This document shows positions 44,896 to 57,346 of a stretch of DNA of 64,000 nucleotides, piece by piece. The position numbers were made by a program, and so were the translations under genes. The stretch spans positions 26,952,279-27,016,278 of the forward strand of contig CM042983.1 of the NCBI GenBank assembly GCA_023678885.1, written 5' to 3'. How positions within the stretch are numbered: position 1 is the stretch's first letter; each line of letters starts with the position of its first letter. Origin of the DNA: Pogostemon cablin. Its lineage: Eukaryota; Streptophyta; Magnoliopsida; Lamiales; Lamiaceae. The notes below the pieces were generated by a model. That model had not been told where the DNA came from and ran no database searches. It saw only the letters and a list, made by a program, of their open reading frames with translations.

Positions 44896-45344
44896 AATAA
44901 ATCTCTGTACGAGTGCTCGGCCTTCCGTTCGATGATTCTTGCCTGTGGCGGCGGACACTCCGCCCCTGCCAGCTCTACCGCCTCCTCAACCTCCCCACCT
45001 CCCGAGAAGCACTTGCCGGCGCCACTCTCAGGGAGAGGTTCTTTCAGATGTATTTGCAGTCTAGGGGCGGCGGTTCGCAGAAATCCGATGTGGTTGTGGA
45101 AGTAGGCGCCGCCTGCCCGGTTTGTTTGAAGGATATGAGGAGGGAGGAGAAGGTGGTGGCGTGTGGAAGTTGTAAGAATGTGATTAATGAGGAGTGTTTC
45201 TTGTCTTGGAAGAGGAGCTTCCGGAGAAGGTCCGCCACCTGCGTTCTTTGTCGTGCGCGGTGGCGGAACGGCGGTGATGATCAGGAAAAGTATTTGAATA
45301 TTTCGGCTTATGTTGGTCAATATACTGGATCCCTACCTATTTAA
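44896..45344 (+). pseudogene. Captured RING-type E3 ligase gene fragment inside MULE 3
   Basis: An open frame of about 143 codons without an ATG at its 5' end reads VLGLPFDDSCLWRRTLRPCQ, then LREAL-type and ERFFQMY segments, and a zinc-finger part CPVCLKDM, VACGSC, NVINEEC, CVLCRARW. This layout resembles plant SWIM/RING ubiquitin-ligase-like proteins. The expected zinc-binding His in the C-x4-H-x2-C position is Asn (NVINEEC), so the RING is probably defective. The frame ends exactly where the nested MULE inserted. The MULE has evidently copied part of a host gene; whether it is expressed is unknown. Confidence 0.75.
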
Positions 45345-45539
45345 TTAAGGGCAATTTATTGTATGCAACTGGGTGCAAGGTTGCACCCAGATCCGACCCA
45401 TTTCTATAATTCAGAGTATAAACATTATTGTTAACCCAAATTTGTTGTTAACCCAAATTTCACTTTTCAGATCTGTGTATTCCCTCAAACCCATAGCCTT
45501 CTTTTCTCTCTTGTGAAACTCTATCCATCCCTCTTCCTG

Positions 45540-45960
45540 TTCTCTCTCTCTTCATTTCTTCAATTAAAATCTTGAAGGCGTCACTAGCATTCTGATCCGC
45601 CACATCTCCATCTACATCAGGAGCATCCGCTGGAGAATTTGATGGAGCAGGCGAAGCCTTTGACGACTTGTGCTTCTTCTTCGCTCCGCATCGGCCTCGG
45701 GAGCAGGCGCCGGTACCGGAGGCAAAGCTCCTTTGAACAACTCCTCCGACATCAAAATCTTATTCAATTTATAAATCGTCAATGGCTGCTCGTCCTCTAA
45801 GGTATTTGTAATCTTCGCCGTTGCGATTTTCGTTACAATTGTGACGCCACTGTCACCGTTCTTCACATCGAAATCGTAGGTACTAGCGCCGTCGGTGGCT
45901 AGGGTATTGGTGATGCCGTTGCTCAATTTTAAACCAGGTAGTGACTGGTAAATCGGCATT
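45540..45960 (-). pseudogene. Captured fasciclin-like arabinogalactan protein (FLA) fragment
   Basis: Minus-strand frame from 45959: LKLSNGITNTLATDGASTYD, FDVKNGDSGVTIVTKIATAK, TNTLEDEQPLTIYKLNKILM, then a PVPAPAPEAD proline-rich hinge. This is the end of a FAS1 domain plus the start of the arabinogalactan region of FLA cell-surface glycoproteins. A frameshift after EAD moves the Lys/Pro/Ser-rich tail (KKKHKSSKASPAPSNSPADA) to another frame. Only this part of the gene is present. It lies inside the nested MULE and is therefore a second, independent gene capture. Confidence 0.75.
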
Positions 45961-46389
45961 CCATTTTCTTATCATAGTTTAAAAGATGCTAACTAGAATA
46001 TAGTCCATTATTTTTGTGCTAATCTATGTTGGAAAGTTATATTTGTTCATACTATATAACCTTTTAGAATCAACTGTATAAGTTTTTTAAGTTAACTGTA
46101 TAGGTTTCTGTCTTGGTGTTTATGTTATTTTATATTGCATATGTGTTTGCCTCAGTGTTTATGATATTAATTAATATTGTATAAGTTTTGAAAATCAAGT
46201 ATATAAGTTCCTGCTTTAGTGTATTATTGGTTTCTAATTATTATATAGAATATTCGTTCGTACTGTATAAAATTTTGAAACAATTGTATATGCTTATGCT
46301 TAAGTGTTAATATTGTTGTTTTATGCTGCATAGGTTCTATATGGGCAATCTCACCGCCCTCAAATTCTTATATGACGTGGGTAAAGTGT

Positions 46390-46860
46390 GAAGTTTGATA
46401 TTGTCAACAAAATTTGGAAACAAATGGAGCAGCTTGCTTGTAAACGGTGGTGTTGGTGATGTGAAAATCATTTTTGGATTTTATAAATTTGTGATTTGTA
46501 TACGATATTGATTCATATTATATATGTTATTGAAACAAATGGAGTAGCTTGCTTGTAAACGGTGGTATTGGTGATGTGGAAATCAGTTTTGGATTTTATA
46601 AATTCTGATTTGTATACGATATTGATTCATATTGTATATGTTATGAAATATAGTGTATACGTTTCTGATTATCATATCGTACATCATTTGAAGTGTAGTG
46701 TAAAGTTTCTGATTTGTATACGATATTGATTCATATTGTGTATGTTTTAAAATATAGTATCTACATTTATGATTATTGTATAGATGTTGGTTCATATTGT
46801 ATAATTTTGAACCATATTGTATAAATTTTTTTATTGTTGTATACGGTATTAGTTCATACA
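46390..46860. repeat. Degenerate tandem repeats with TTTCTGATTTGTATACGATA
   Basis: Units with GATTTGTATACGATATTGAT and TTCATATTGTATATGTT occur about four times; a 60-bp part (CAAATGGAGTAGCTTGCTTG and following) is duplicated at 46422 and 46534. Confidence 0.8.
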
Positions 46861-47569
46861 AATTTCCATTTATAGAGGCATTACTTCAGAAAGTATGTGA
46901 ATACTTTAGATAAGCAATTATATAGTGAAAATATATTATTGAATTAAAAAGTAATACATTATTAAGAAAAAAATATACACTTATGTATTAAAACTAATAC
47001 ACTTATTATTCAAATGGGCATAAATGACTAAGTACTTTTTCTTTTGCAATAAAATAATACAATTAACTATAAAAAGTGATATATTTATTACTAAAATCAT
47101 ATACAATACATTATTTTCCATTACTAACTAACTCCTCCACCAATCATTTCAACACCTGCTTTGGCACTCCAACACTTACTTTGTGCTTTTTATGATGATT
47201 CTTCAATGAAATCAAGTCCTTATTGCATCTGTTACTTGATAATTAGGAATTGGAGACAGAATCTCACATGAATTCTCCTGGTACAACAAAATTTTCATCA
47301 CTTGCCTTACTCAAGAATAAGAAAAAATCATGTCAAATTCACTAAAAAAACTAGAATAAAGTGTATTCCACAATATTTAATTTTTAACCGGCAATACAAT
47401 TTGCGAATGCTTACAATACAGTTTGTGCATCTCCTCAAGTGTGTCTCTTGGTAATCCAACTATAAATTTGTATCTTTCTCATATTCCATATTTTTCCCAT
47501 CTTCACTAGAGCACAGAATATGAATAGGATCTGCATATAATAAATAGAGCTCATTATTACACCCATGTA

Positions 47570-48390
47570 CAATTCAAATGATATTTATATACAATTAACA
47601 GAGAAAACCTATACAATAAAGAAAAATCCACCACTTCAAATGCGCAACCCTTAGGGTTTAGGGGTTTAGGATTTAAGGTTTAGAGCTTTAGGGTTTTCTC
47701 TTTTCATCAAATCCATTTTATCGAATGCACAATGCTACCAAGATGCCCATCATGACCACATATAATTTAGAACATATATAAGTACAATTAACGGAGAAGC
47801 ATATACAATTAAAATAATCCATCATACTCATCATGCCCATATATAATTCAGACCATACATATATATAATTAACAGAGAAAATATATACAGTAAAGAAAAA
47901 TTCATCACATTAAATGCACAATGCTACCAAGATGCCCATCATGACCACATATAATTCAGAACATATCTATATACAATTAACAGAGAAAACATATACAATT
48001 AAAATAATCCACTATACAAATCATGTACATGTACAATTCAGATCATACCTATATACAATTAACGGAGAAAACATATATACATTAAAGAAAAATCCATTAC
48101 ATCGAATACACAATGCTACCAAGATGACCATCATGACCACGTACAATTCATAACATATCTATATACAGCTAACGGAGAAAACATATACAATTAAAATAAT
48201 CAAACATACTTATCCTGCCCATGTACAATTCAGACAATACCTATATACAATTAACAGAGAAAACATATAAAATTAACAGATAAAATATATACAATTAAAA
48301 TAATTCAACATACAAATCATAACCATGTACAATTCAGACCATCCCTTCATACAATTAATGGAGAAAACATATGCAATTAGATAAATAGAA
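47570..48390. repeat. Degenerate tandem array with AATTAACAGAGAAAACATAT
   Basis: About nine units of roughly 75-100 bp share CATGTACAATTCAGA, TATACAATTAACRGAGAAAA and ACAATTAAAATAATCC. Open frames here are by-products. Confidence 0.85.
47650..47699. repeat. Degenerate telomere-like (TTTAGGG) patch
   Basis: About six imperfect units resembling plant telomere repeat (CCTTAGGGTTTAGGGGTTTA and following) lie within the array above. Confidence 0.6.
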
Positions 48391-49134
48391 ATCAATACTA
48401 ATTGTATGCAGCATTAAACAACAAATTGGATTGACAATGAAACTACAATAAACAGGAAAGTAGAAATATACAATTTGTTTATTAGATATTTTGGAGAAGA
48501 ATGAATCATAGATTAGAAGAAAAAATTTAAGCAATTCTAAGAAATTAAATTGAACTTAAATTGAAATTAAATTGAACTCTAAATCAGTCACAAATAATGA
48601 CTGAAACAAGCGGAAAACTCCAAAAAAAAAACCAAAAGTTAAAACAGATGTGATCTAAACTAAATATCCAAAAAAAAAGTATGAATCAAGGATGAAACTA
48701 AAATTTCACAATCACAAAAACTAACCAAATGTGATGAAGAATACATTGAGAGGTCACATGCTTCGCCACCTTCACAATACTCCGACGGCGCGGCGGACAA
48801 CGACAACAGCGCAGAAGAAAAGTACTGCGGTGGATCTAGCGGCGCGGCAGAATTCACGACCAGCAGCGACGAAATCGAAGGGCAGCAGCGGTGAAATCAT
48901 TGAGAGAATCGTAGTGGTGTGAGATTGATTCGTAGGAGGAGTGAGATTGATTCATAGGTAGAATGAGAGAGAATAGCAGATGAGGGAGAGAAAATCGTAT
49001 GAAAAAAAAAGCAGGTTGAGAATGATTTTTACGCTGAAATTTTAAGTTTTATATGATCCATTTTAAAATGGGTCGACCCGGTGCACAATTGAAATTAAGA
49101 ATCTGGGTGCACCTAATATACACTCTTAATTAAG

Positions 49135-49549
49135 TAGTGTGTTTAATGTTAAGCTAATAATAAATACTCCATATGAGATGGACTCAAAAGAACCAGGAGA
49201 AATTAGTTCCGGCGGCCAGCTCCTCCTCCACAATCCGAAACGACATGTCTTTCGTCGCCTCAGCCCACAAGTGGGAGTCATCCACCTCCTACAGACTCAC
49301 ATTCAGATTCTTCAATATCCCACTCCTACTCACATACTCCGTCTCCCCTCCGCCGGTCTGTAAAATTGGCCCTGTAGTGGAAGTGAAAGAGGTGGAGGAA
49401 GAAGAGGGGAGGGGTTAGCCATAGGATTAATATCTTCTTCTTCTTGGTAGAGGTGGGAAAGGTTGAGCTTAGCCCCGGGACCCTAGAGTTTGCGGGCGGC
49501 TGCGTCGTAGGCAACGGCAGCATCGTGGGAGGTGTCGAAGGTTTATACT
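49135..49549 (+). other. Right interior of MULE 3, possible second captured piece
   Basis: A GC-richer block has a plus-strand frame (IRNDMSFVASAHKWESSTSY...VVEVKEVEEEEGRG) without a recognisable domain. It may belong to the captured gene or be random. Confidence 0.3.
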
Positions 49550-49933
49550 TCCCTTTAAATAAATAAATAAATAGGTGGGACATGACGTGGCAGATTTATT
49601 GGCTCAAAAAAAGTCAAAATTGCCACGTCGGATTGACCAACTGTAATTAAAGCATGACGTGGCGAATTCCGGCGAAATTTGACAAAAATTGAAACAATTC
49701 ATTAGTTATAGGGCAAAATTGAACCACTTATCTTTTTTAGGGCAAAAATCGAAGTGTTGCTTAGTTACAGGGCAAAAAATGAATTTAACTCTCTTATAGT
49801 ATTATTGTAATTTCATCTCCTTGTTAGCAAGAGCCAAATCAACGTTTGCTGATGAAATTAGTGGTAAGTTCTGCTGCTCTTTAAGCAATGTGTAATAGAT
49901 TGGAGGATTTGTGCTATGTATAAATTTTAAGGT

Positions 49934-50253
49934 GTAGATTTGTAGTGTAAACCTTAGTACATTGCCGGTTAAGCATTTATTAAGGCTAGTTAATTGTTTT
50001 AACTTGGTTATAGTAGTGTAGCATGAGTAAAACGGATGCAGCATGGTGTATGTGATCAGCTAGAACAAAGATCATCACAAGTCTTGTCCAAAGTTGTAGA
50101 TTTGTGGTGTAAACCTTAGTACATTGTCGGTTAAGCATTGATTAAGGCTAGTTAATTGTTTTAACTTGGTTATAGTAGTGTAGCATGAGTAAAACGGGTG
50201 CAGCATGGTGTATGCGATCAGCTAGAAAAAAGATCATCACAAGTCTTGCCAGT
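49934..50253. repeat. Tandem duplication of a 162-bp unit
   Basis: GTAGATTTGTRGTGTAAACC starts at 49934 and 50096; the copies differ at only a handful of positions. Confidence 0.9.
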
Positions 50254-50583
50254 TGGAGGAAGTTTTGGTTAAGGACCGCTGTAGCAGTTGCATTGTAGCC
50301 AATCGAATGAGATAGAAGCAGTTATTCATATAGATGGAAAGCTTGACAAGTCATCTATCAGTTGCATAATTGTTTAACAGCTCAAACAAAGGGCCAAAAG
50401 AAGAATTAGCGAGTTGGTCTTGCAACTTTCAGTTATTTTATTTGCTGTGTATATAAGCTAGTTTCATGGCTTAATTCATTCATAACACTTTCATTCGAAT
50501 ATAGCAAAAAAAATCAGCTCTATAGTGGAGCTTACTCAGTTAAGAGCTAGACCACTTGAATTCTCTTGTTTTTTACAGATTTC

Positions 50584-50587
<4 letters not shown>
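50254..50587 (+). other. Possible LTR or promoter-like remnant
   Basis: A TGTATATAAGC box at about 50448 followed by CATTCATAACACTTTC resembles a copia LTR U3/R junction, but no ends or coding region could be assigned. Confidence 0.25.

Positions 50588-50660
<73 letters not shown>
50588..50660. repeat. (AT)n microsatellite
   Basis: About 36 dinucleotide units. Confidence 0.95.
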
Positions 50661-50663
<3 letters not shown>

Positions 50664-50746
50664 TCATTTTGTGTTCTTAGTTTTCATCCATTGCTTCTGG
50701 TTTTTAGTTTTATTATTCTTCTATGAGTAATGTCTTCAAACACTTA

Positions 50747-51777
50747 GGGCGTGATTGGTATAACTGAATGGAATTATGTTGGAATGGAATGAACTCATGA
50801 ATGGAATAGAGATAGGAAAGGAATGATTAAAAATAATTATTACCATGATTGGTATTGATTAGGAATGGATGAAGGAATATAAATACATTTATTAATTTGA
50901 TTCAAATCTCATTATTAATATTTTATTAATATTTTAAATTTATTTAAGTCTCAATAATTTAATATATTTTAATAATTATACAATAAAAAATTATAAGGTT
51001 AAAGTCTAAATAAATATTTATATAATTTAAAATTTAAATTAAAAATTATATGTAATTTATTTAATAATTATTAAGTGATTAATAAAAATAAAAATAAATT
51101 TATATTTAATATTACAAACATGTTTATTTAATTTAAAAATAATATTAATTTATATATATTGTATAATTTTTATAATAAATATTTATTGAATATATAACTT
51201 TTTATTTTTTTAAATAATTTAAATTTTATTATTTTTATTATAATATGAATTTAAATATATGATTTATTTTATTTATATTTTAAATAATAAATATTTATTG
51301 AATATATAACTTTTTATTTTTTTAAATAATTTAAATTTTATTATTTTTATTATAATATGAATTTAAATATATGATTTATTTTATTTATATTTTAAATAAT
51401 TTAGTGTATTTAATAAATAATTTAATATATTAAAAATTTTAATATGAAAATTATATGTTAATTTAAAATAAATATTAACTTATTTTTAATTTTCGTAACT
51501 ATATGAAATAAAATGTAATAAAAATAATTATTTATAATTCTAATATATATTACACAAAATAGATTAAATAAATAAATAAAAATAATTGATTCCCATGGAG
51601 TAGGGAATAGCTAATACCATGGGGTATGGAAGGAATTGTGATTCCCATGTTTAAGGGAATACACATTCCTTATGGAATGGGCATTCCCATTCCTAAATTA
51701 TACCAAACATGGGAATGAGAATGATAGTGAGAATGTTGATTCTATTCCCATTCCATTCCACCATACCAATCATGCCG
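50747..51777. mobile_element. PIF/Harbinger-type non-autonomous element (1.03 kb, TTA duplication)
   Basis: Ends GGGCGTGATTGGTAT and (inverted) CGGCATGATTGGTAT sit between TTA trinucleotides at 50744-50746 and 51778-51780. The subterminal regions hold inverted GGAATGGAAT phrases. The interior is AT-rich without genes and contains an apparently perfect 112-bp tandem duplication (51174-51285, 51286-51397). Confidence 0.8.
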
Positions 51778-52585
51778 TTACGGAATTATTTTATGAACAA
51801 TTCGTATGACAAATGAAAATAGCATCTTTAATGAAATGTGATTATAACTATTCTATAAAAATATCAAACAGTGTTACCAAAGACTTGCTTTATCCTATAC
51901 TCCGTCATACCTAATAAATATTTGACAAGACACTATATTCATTTTTTAGTATTGTGCAACATTTTCATCCAAATGAATATTAACTTGACCCAATTGGACA
52001 TTAATCCGATGCTACTTCATCCAAAAGGAATGTTAAGTTGACCCAATTGCACAATCCGTTGCTGTATAATTGATGCACAGCAACCTATTCCTTTAATCAT
52101 GTAACGACTTGACATAACAAATTAGGAGCATCAAATATTTTTCCTAAATTGAATGTTTGATATATTCCAGGAATTATATACGAAATTTGCGTGTAAACCA
52201 AAACATTATTTAATTTTTAAGGGCCAATTTTGGCACACAAAAGAAATAATATACTAAGCTCATCATGGTTGTAAGAAAGAATTAGAGTATTTTTACAGTC
52301 ATGTAGCCATAAAGATTCATCTACATGCATTTTTAATCACACTACTTCCAATGTAGGTCATCATCAAGGATACCCTGAACATGCAGTTACCTGTTTATCA
52401 GGAAATATTACAGACAAATATACATGGAGTTATACTCAAGGCACGTCATTGGACGACGAGCAGATTGGCTCCTTAAACAACCTGCAGTCGGGCCTTACAT
52501 CAAAACTCACAAATCTACGCATATATGCATATGTTGCAAAGGAAAGTGGAGAAAACCTGGTGTGTGGTACTTCTGATGATCAGGA

Positions 52586-55500
52586 TCAAGCCTGGGATAT
52601 ACCCGCTGAATCAGACACCGAAGGATCTGTCTTAATACAAACAGCCTCTGTGGGTTTAGGGTAATTGAGGGTCTTTGAGGAACTGCTGCCGCTGCCACTG
52701 CCGTTGCAATCACAATAAGCATTCAGCAGTTTCAAATGAATTTCCTCCATCCTCCCACTTTGCTCATCTTCGCGATCCATCTCAATGATAATCTGCATCC
52801 GCAGCAGATCATACTCTTGTTTCTTAGCATAATTTTGAACCAATGTTCTTTTTTTTTTCTCTGGTCAGACAATTAGTATTAAAATAGCCAATCCAAAGAT
52901 GATGATACCTTTGCAGGAGTTCTGCGGAAGATTGGTTGAAATCTTTGCCTGCAAAACTCATGGAAGAGGAGGGTGAGGATGATTAACGGAAAAGTGAAGC
53001 CTGATGCAATTGGAGATTCTTTCATCCCAAAAACTCCCAAAGCTATGACTTGGGTCAGCACCAAAGAAAATACTGTTGTGTTGTGTATGATAGGCCAATA
53101 TAGGCCCCCGCTGTCGTACTCTGTGACATACACGTTGATTATCTGAAATTTATACAAGAAAGAAATGAGATGACGCATGTGGTCAAACAATAATTAATTT
53201 TTTTCGTTTCAAACTAGGTGAGTCATTAGACACACTAATCTCACTGAATGCTGACCTCGCGATCAAGAAAACTTTACTACTAATATCAGTTTAAGTGTTT
53301 CTATTCATGCACACAGAACTCTTAGTCCATGAAGTAAATTTCAGAAATTGGATGAAGTTTGCCCATAATAATGACAAAGGAGGAATTTAGGGCCTAGAGA
53401 ACTTAATGCAGAAGAATCATATCAATGAAAAGTGAGGGGGTTATGAAACCAAGCCAGATCTGTCACACTATCTTCTTCTTAGTAATTTAATCAAGGATAC
53501 AGAGTGCCATAGAAGAAATAAATAAAAAAACCTCATAGGTTTAATTAGTAAGTAAATCATCTTACTTTTGAAAATTCTTAAATGCGTATTAAACGGAGTA
53601 CAATTTACCTAAAAAATATAACCAACTTACTGTAGTAGGTTCCATAATATTTACAGAAAATCAGTTTACCAATCAGAAAGTTTAGACACTTCAGTTATCA
53701 AAAAGAAGTAATCAAAATAATTATTGCACACGGCTAAAGAAATCTTAAATACCATCATATTTTGACTAACAAATGGAAAATTTACTCTGGGGTTCTAAGC
53801 ACTATATGCATTCTAAGTTTATCATATTTTCAAATTAAACTTTGAGAAAAGATTTCATAACAAATCATGAAAGGAAAAATAAATATAACAATCATAATGT
53901 AATTATAAAATAAAATTAAAAAAAAAAGTCATAGACAAGCATGAAAGAAACAACCAAACGCAACAATTTTAAGACCATCTTGCAAGAGTCTAACCTGATT
54001 GCGATAGACTAGAAATGCAAGGAAGAAATAAATCAGCAAGAATGGCAATATTAGAGGTGCCAGTGTAGAACAAGTAAAGCCCAGAAGCCCAAACAGAAGG
54101 ACTCTCGGAACTTCGGTGTGGTAAGGAAAGGTATATGGGCTGCAAGTTGAATCATCCTTGTATTGAAGAATATATTTATAAAACAAGTAGAAGAGAAGAG
54201 GAACTGGCTGAATTAGTTCGACTGACAAACTTGCCCAGCCTGATGTGAGGACATAAGTGATAAAGTAGGTGGCCTGCAAAATGTAGAATTGAAATAAGTA
54301 ATATACAAAGCAACATGTTCATGTCAACCTCTATGAAAAATGAAAAAGAACGGGAGAAATTAGCATTTAGTTGTCTATTCTCGTAAGTGAAAACAGGATA
54401 AATTATGCCAAGGAAACATAAAAGTGAATGAGGAAGTCACCGTCGCAGGAACGGCTTTCGCAAGCAACTCGGGTATATTTTTTGCATCTCCCAATTTCAA
54501 GATTGAAACTTGATAATGATCAATAGCAGCCTCTGTTAAAATATTGACAAAGAAGACATTCCATATGACAAAGTATAAAACCTTCAGGCATGTACTTATT
54601 TTCCTGCCGCTACGAGAGATGGCACCCTCCAACGTAGAGAATAGGTACATTAGAGGTGGGACAATGGATAGAAAGATAATAAATACAACACTGGGGAGGT
54701 ATCCAGTGATCAGCTGTTCCAAAATCTTCCTGGAAAAGAAAAAAGACATAGCTCAACTAGTGAAAACAGCGGGGATAAAAAAAACTTATTAGATAGTCAA
54801 TTATATTATATTTAAGCATATAATCTAATTCCTTTTCTGGTTATACATCAAGTTAGCTGATGCATAAATGATATTGAAACATTCGGCCTCTGATGCATAA
54901 TCCCGAAAATTTAATACCATAAGACAACTTTAGTTGTTTATCTCCCTATAAGTGCACTTCTCCAGTTCTTCTTGCTAGTTTTAGCATTTCGTGCAATGTC
55001 AGCTTCCAAAAGAACAGAAATTAGAAATAGCAGAAATATTTCCACATTGAAATTTATTACCTCTCTCCAATATTTTTCAAGAATGGAAACATCTTCTTCA
55101 ATTTATCAAGGTGAACAAGACTTTGCGTGAACACCACAGGGAACAGGAAGAAAACCACAAAACATATAGAGGCCACAACAACAGCAATCTTGCGAATCCA
55201 AAGGATTCTATATGGTACGCATAAGTTTGGCCAATAGATATCGCGTGGTTCTGGAGCAGGGTCAGTCACCCATTGCATGGGATTTGGAGATTGAAGAGCC
55301 TCGGAGGCAACCAAAGCAGCATAACGAGTTCTGAAGAAAACCAGAGCTGCATCACACTCCTGCAGGTAAGATTAGCATTACATAATCTTAGCATATTTTT
55401 AAATCATCAACCCCATCATTAGGCTTGAATGGAAAAACCTAGCAGGTTGATAACATAAGCTTGACAATCCCTCCTATATATGCCTTTGCATGACTATGCA

Positions 55501-57264
55501 GATGATCAGAAAATTGAGTTAATTTTATATGGATATAAAACCTGTTTTCTCACATCTGAACCATCAAAACAGCTTTTTCCTCTAGAACTACCCTCAGAAT
55601 CATCTGAAAGCATCTTGAAAGATGTAGAAGTGCCTCCACAAAAGCCACATCTCATTAGTCTTGGTACACACTGTTTATCCATGTTGGAGGATTTGATCAT
55701 CTTATACATCTTCTCAGCATCACTCTTTACACAACAAACGACGATTTTAATGAGAAGGTAAATCTACTGGTAGGAAAAATGAAATCAGAGAGATCATATC
55801 AACTTAAACGTCTATAGGCTTTTCAAGTCAGTAGATATGAGATTGCGTCAAGCTAAGTAATGTCTTATAATATTATTAAGACCTTGTTATGAGGAGCAGA
55901 TATCTATAACAAAAATATTTTAAATATCATGCAAAACTTATATAATTCTCTCTAATAAGTTGAAACTCATCATGGTCCGCACTTACCCACTGCAAATTTG
56001 AAGCTATGTTTCAGCTTATGCACTTTCATGCTGCATACTACATATTACTGTTAGAGTGAAGCATCTAGCATAGCAACTTTCTGGAACCTGAAGTGTGAAC
56101 CTTCAAAGTAGATTACAGGTTGAGAGTCTCTTTCTAAATAAAAAATACTACCCAAGATAAGCATCAAGCATGACAACTTAATGGAGCGTAAACCTCTATA
56201 GTTAATGTTAGATATAGGGTTATTTGTATAAATAGTTCTATTCCATCACAAGAATCAATATATTCATTAAACTACAAACTTCTTTAACTGTTGCAGTTCT
56301 ATGATAAGGCTGTTTTTTGAAAACCACTGAAGATATGGTGGTGTGGAAAATTGCAGGACAAATTAGAAAGGTTGAGTTTAAATGAAACGATATCAAGAGA
56401 TAGTCAATTTATTTGCAATTTTCATTAGAGGACCTATTTTCGAGTCAAACATTAGATGCCTTTACAAAGCCTTGTGCAATAGAATTACAATAATATAAAA
56501 GAATGTATACTCTATTAAAAAGATTAATAGCTCGTGATAGATTTGAAAATGCAGTGATTTTTGTTGGATTAACCCTTTCCATCAATCTAACAGTATCTTT
56601 CTCAGCTATTGTTCATCATCTGTTTAAGTTACTGAAGTGTAAATGCCAAGAACGTGTAAAGACAGAAATAGTCATAGCCACACAAACATTGAACTAAGAG
56701 TACAGGATCATTGGTTGGGAAGTGGCCTGTGTAGGTCTCTATCTGCACGAAGGATAAGATTGGTGCAGTATTTAAGTAATTCAGAAATCATATACTTAAC
56801 TTCATTTCAAGTGAAGGACATAAAGTTCTTTTTGTAATCCTTGATTATAAGGTTCAATTAAAAAAGCAAATAGTTAGGTTGGATCCTGGGAAATGATGCT
56901 GAACACCTTGGAGAGGATTTCCCTAGAAGATAAGAATAAGAAACAGGTTTGCCCTCTCACTGTCTCCTTTCTACTTTACACCCTAGACTGACATAATGAT
57001 TATCTGAGCAATTCCTTAAATTCCAAATCTCTCAGGCAGTTGCACCTGCTCAAGCACCTTATATCCTAGCACACCAGATCCAGAAACTCATATTTCCCCA
57101 AGGATCACAGGTATAAGAACAAGTTCAATTCATGACCCTTCAGTTTCAAGTGGTAGCCACAGAAGGCCATTATTTAGGCATTTGATGAACTAAATAGTTG
57201 CATAGTTTATCTATGTAAAATCTGATCTTAGATAAAACTACTTTTGCATTAATATATAACATAC

Positions 57265-57346
<82 letters not shown>

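Larger units (their letters stand above)
45350..49125. mobile_element. Nested MULE-type element 4 (3.78 kb, 9-bp target duplication)
   Basis: TTAATTAAG flanks it at 45341-45349 and 49126-49134. Ends are weaker inverted repeats, with TGGGTGCAAGGTTGCACCCA on the left, and GGTGCACCCAG and GGGTCGACCCATTTT on the inverted right. Inside are a fasciclin-like gene fragment (45540-45960), two families of tandem repeats (46390-46860, 47570-48390) and a GC-richer patch (48730-48930). The target duplication contains a palindrome, so it is slightly less certain than the others. Confidence 0.75.
44621..49791. mobile_element. MULE-type element 3, gene-carrying (5.17 kb, 9-bp target duplication)
   Basis: GAGTTAAATT starts both inverted ends, which are about 240 bp long (44621-44870 and 49550-49791) and repeat a TTTTGCCCTATAACTAA phrase. 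TCTTATAGT flanks it at 44612-44620 and 49792-49800. Removing the nested element (45350-49125) leaves about 1.4 kb with a RING gene fragment. No transposase, so it is a Pack-MULE-like element. Its end design matches MULE element 1 (9972-11494). Confidence 0.9.

Noticed and set aside
44850..45320. 156-codon minus-strand ORF opposite the RING fragment
   Set aside because: Shadow of the GC-rich sense frame; Pro/His-rich without domain.
46583..46861. 92-codon Tyr/Asn-rich minus-strand ORF
   Set aside because: By-product of the tandem repeats inside MULE 4.
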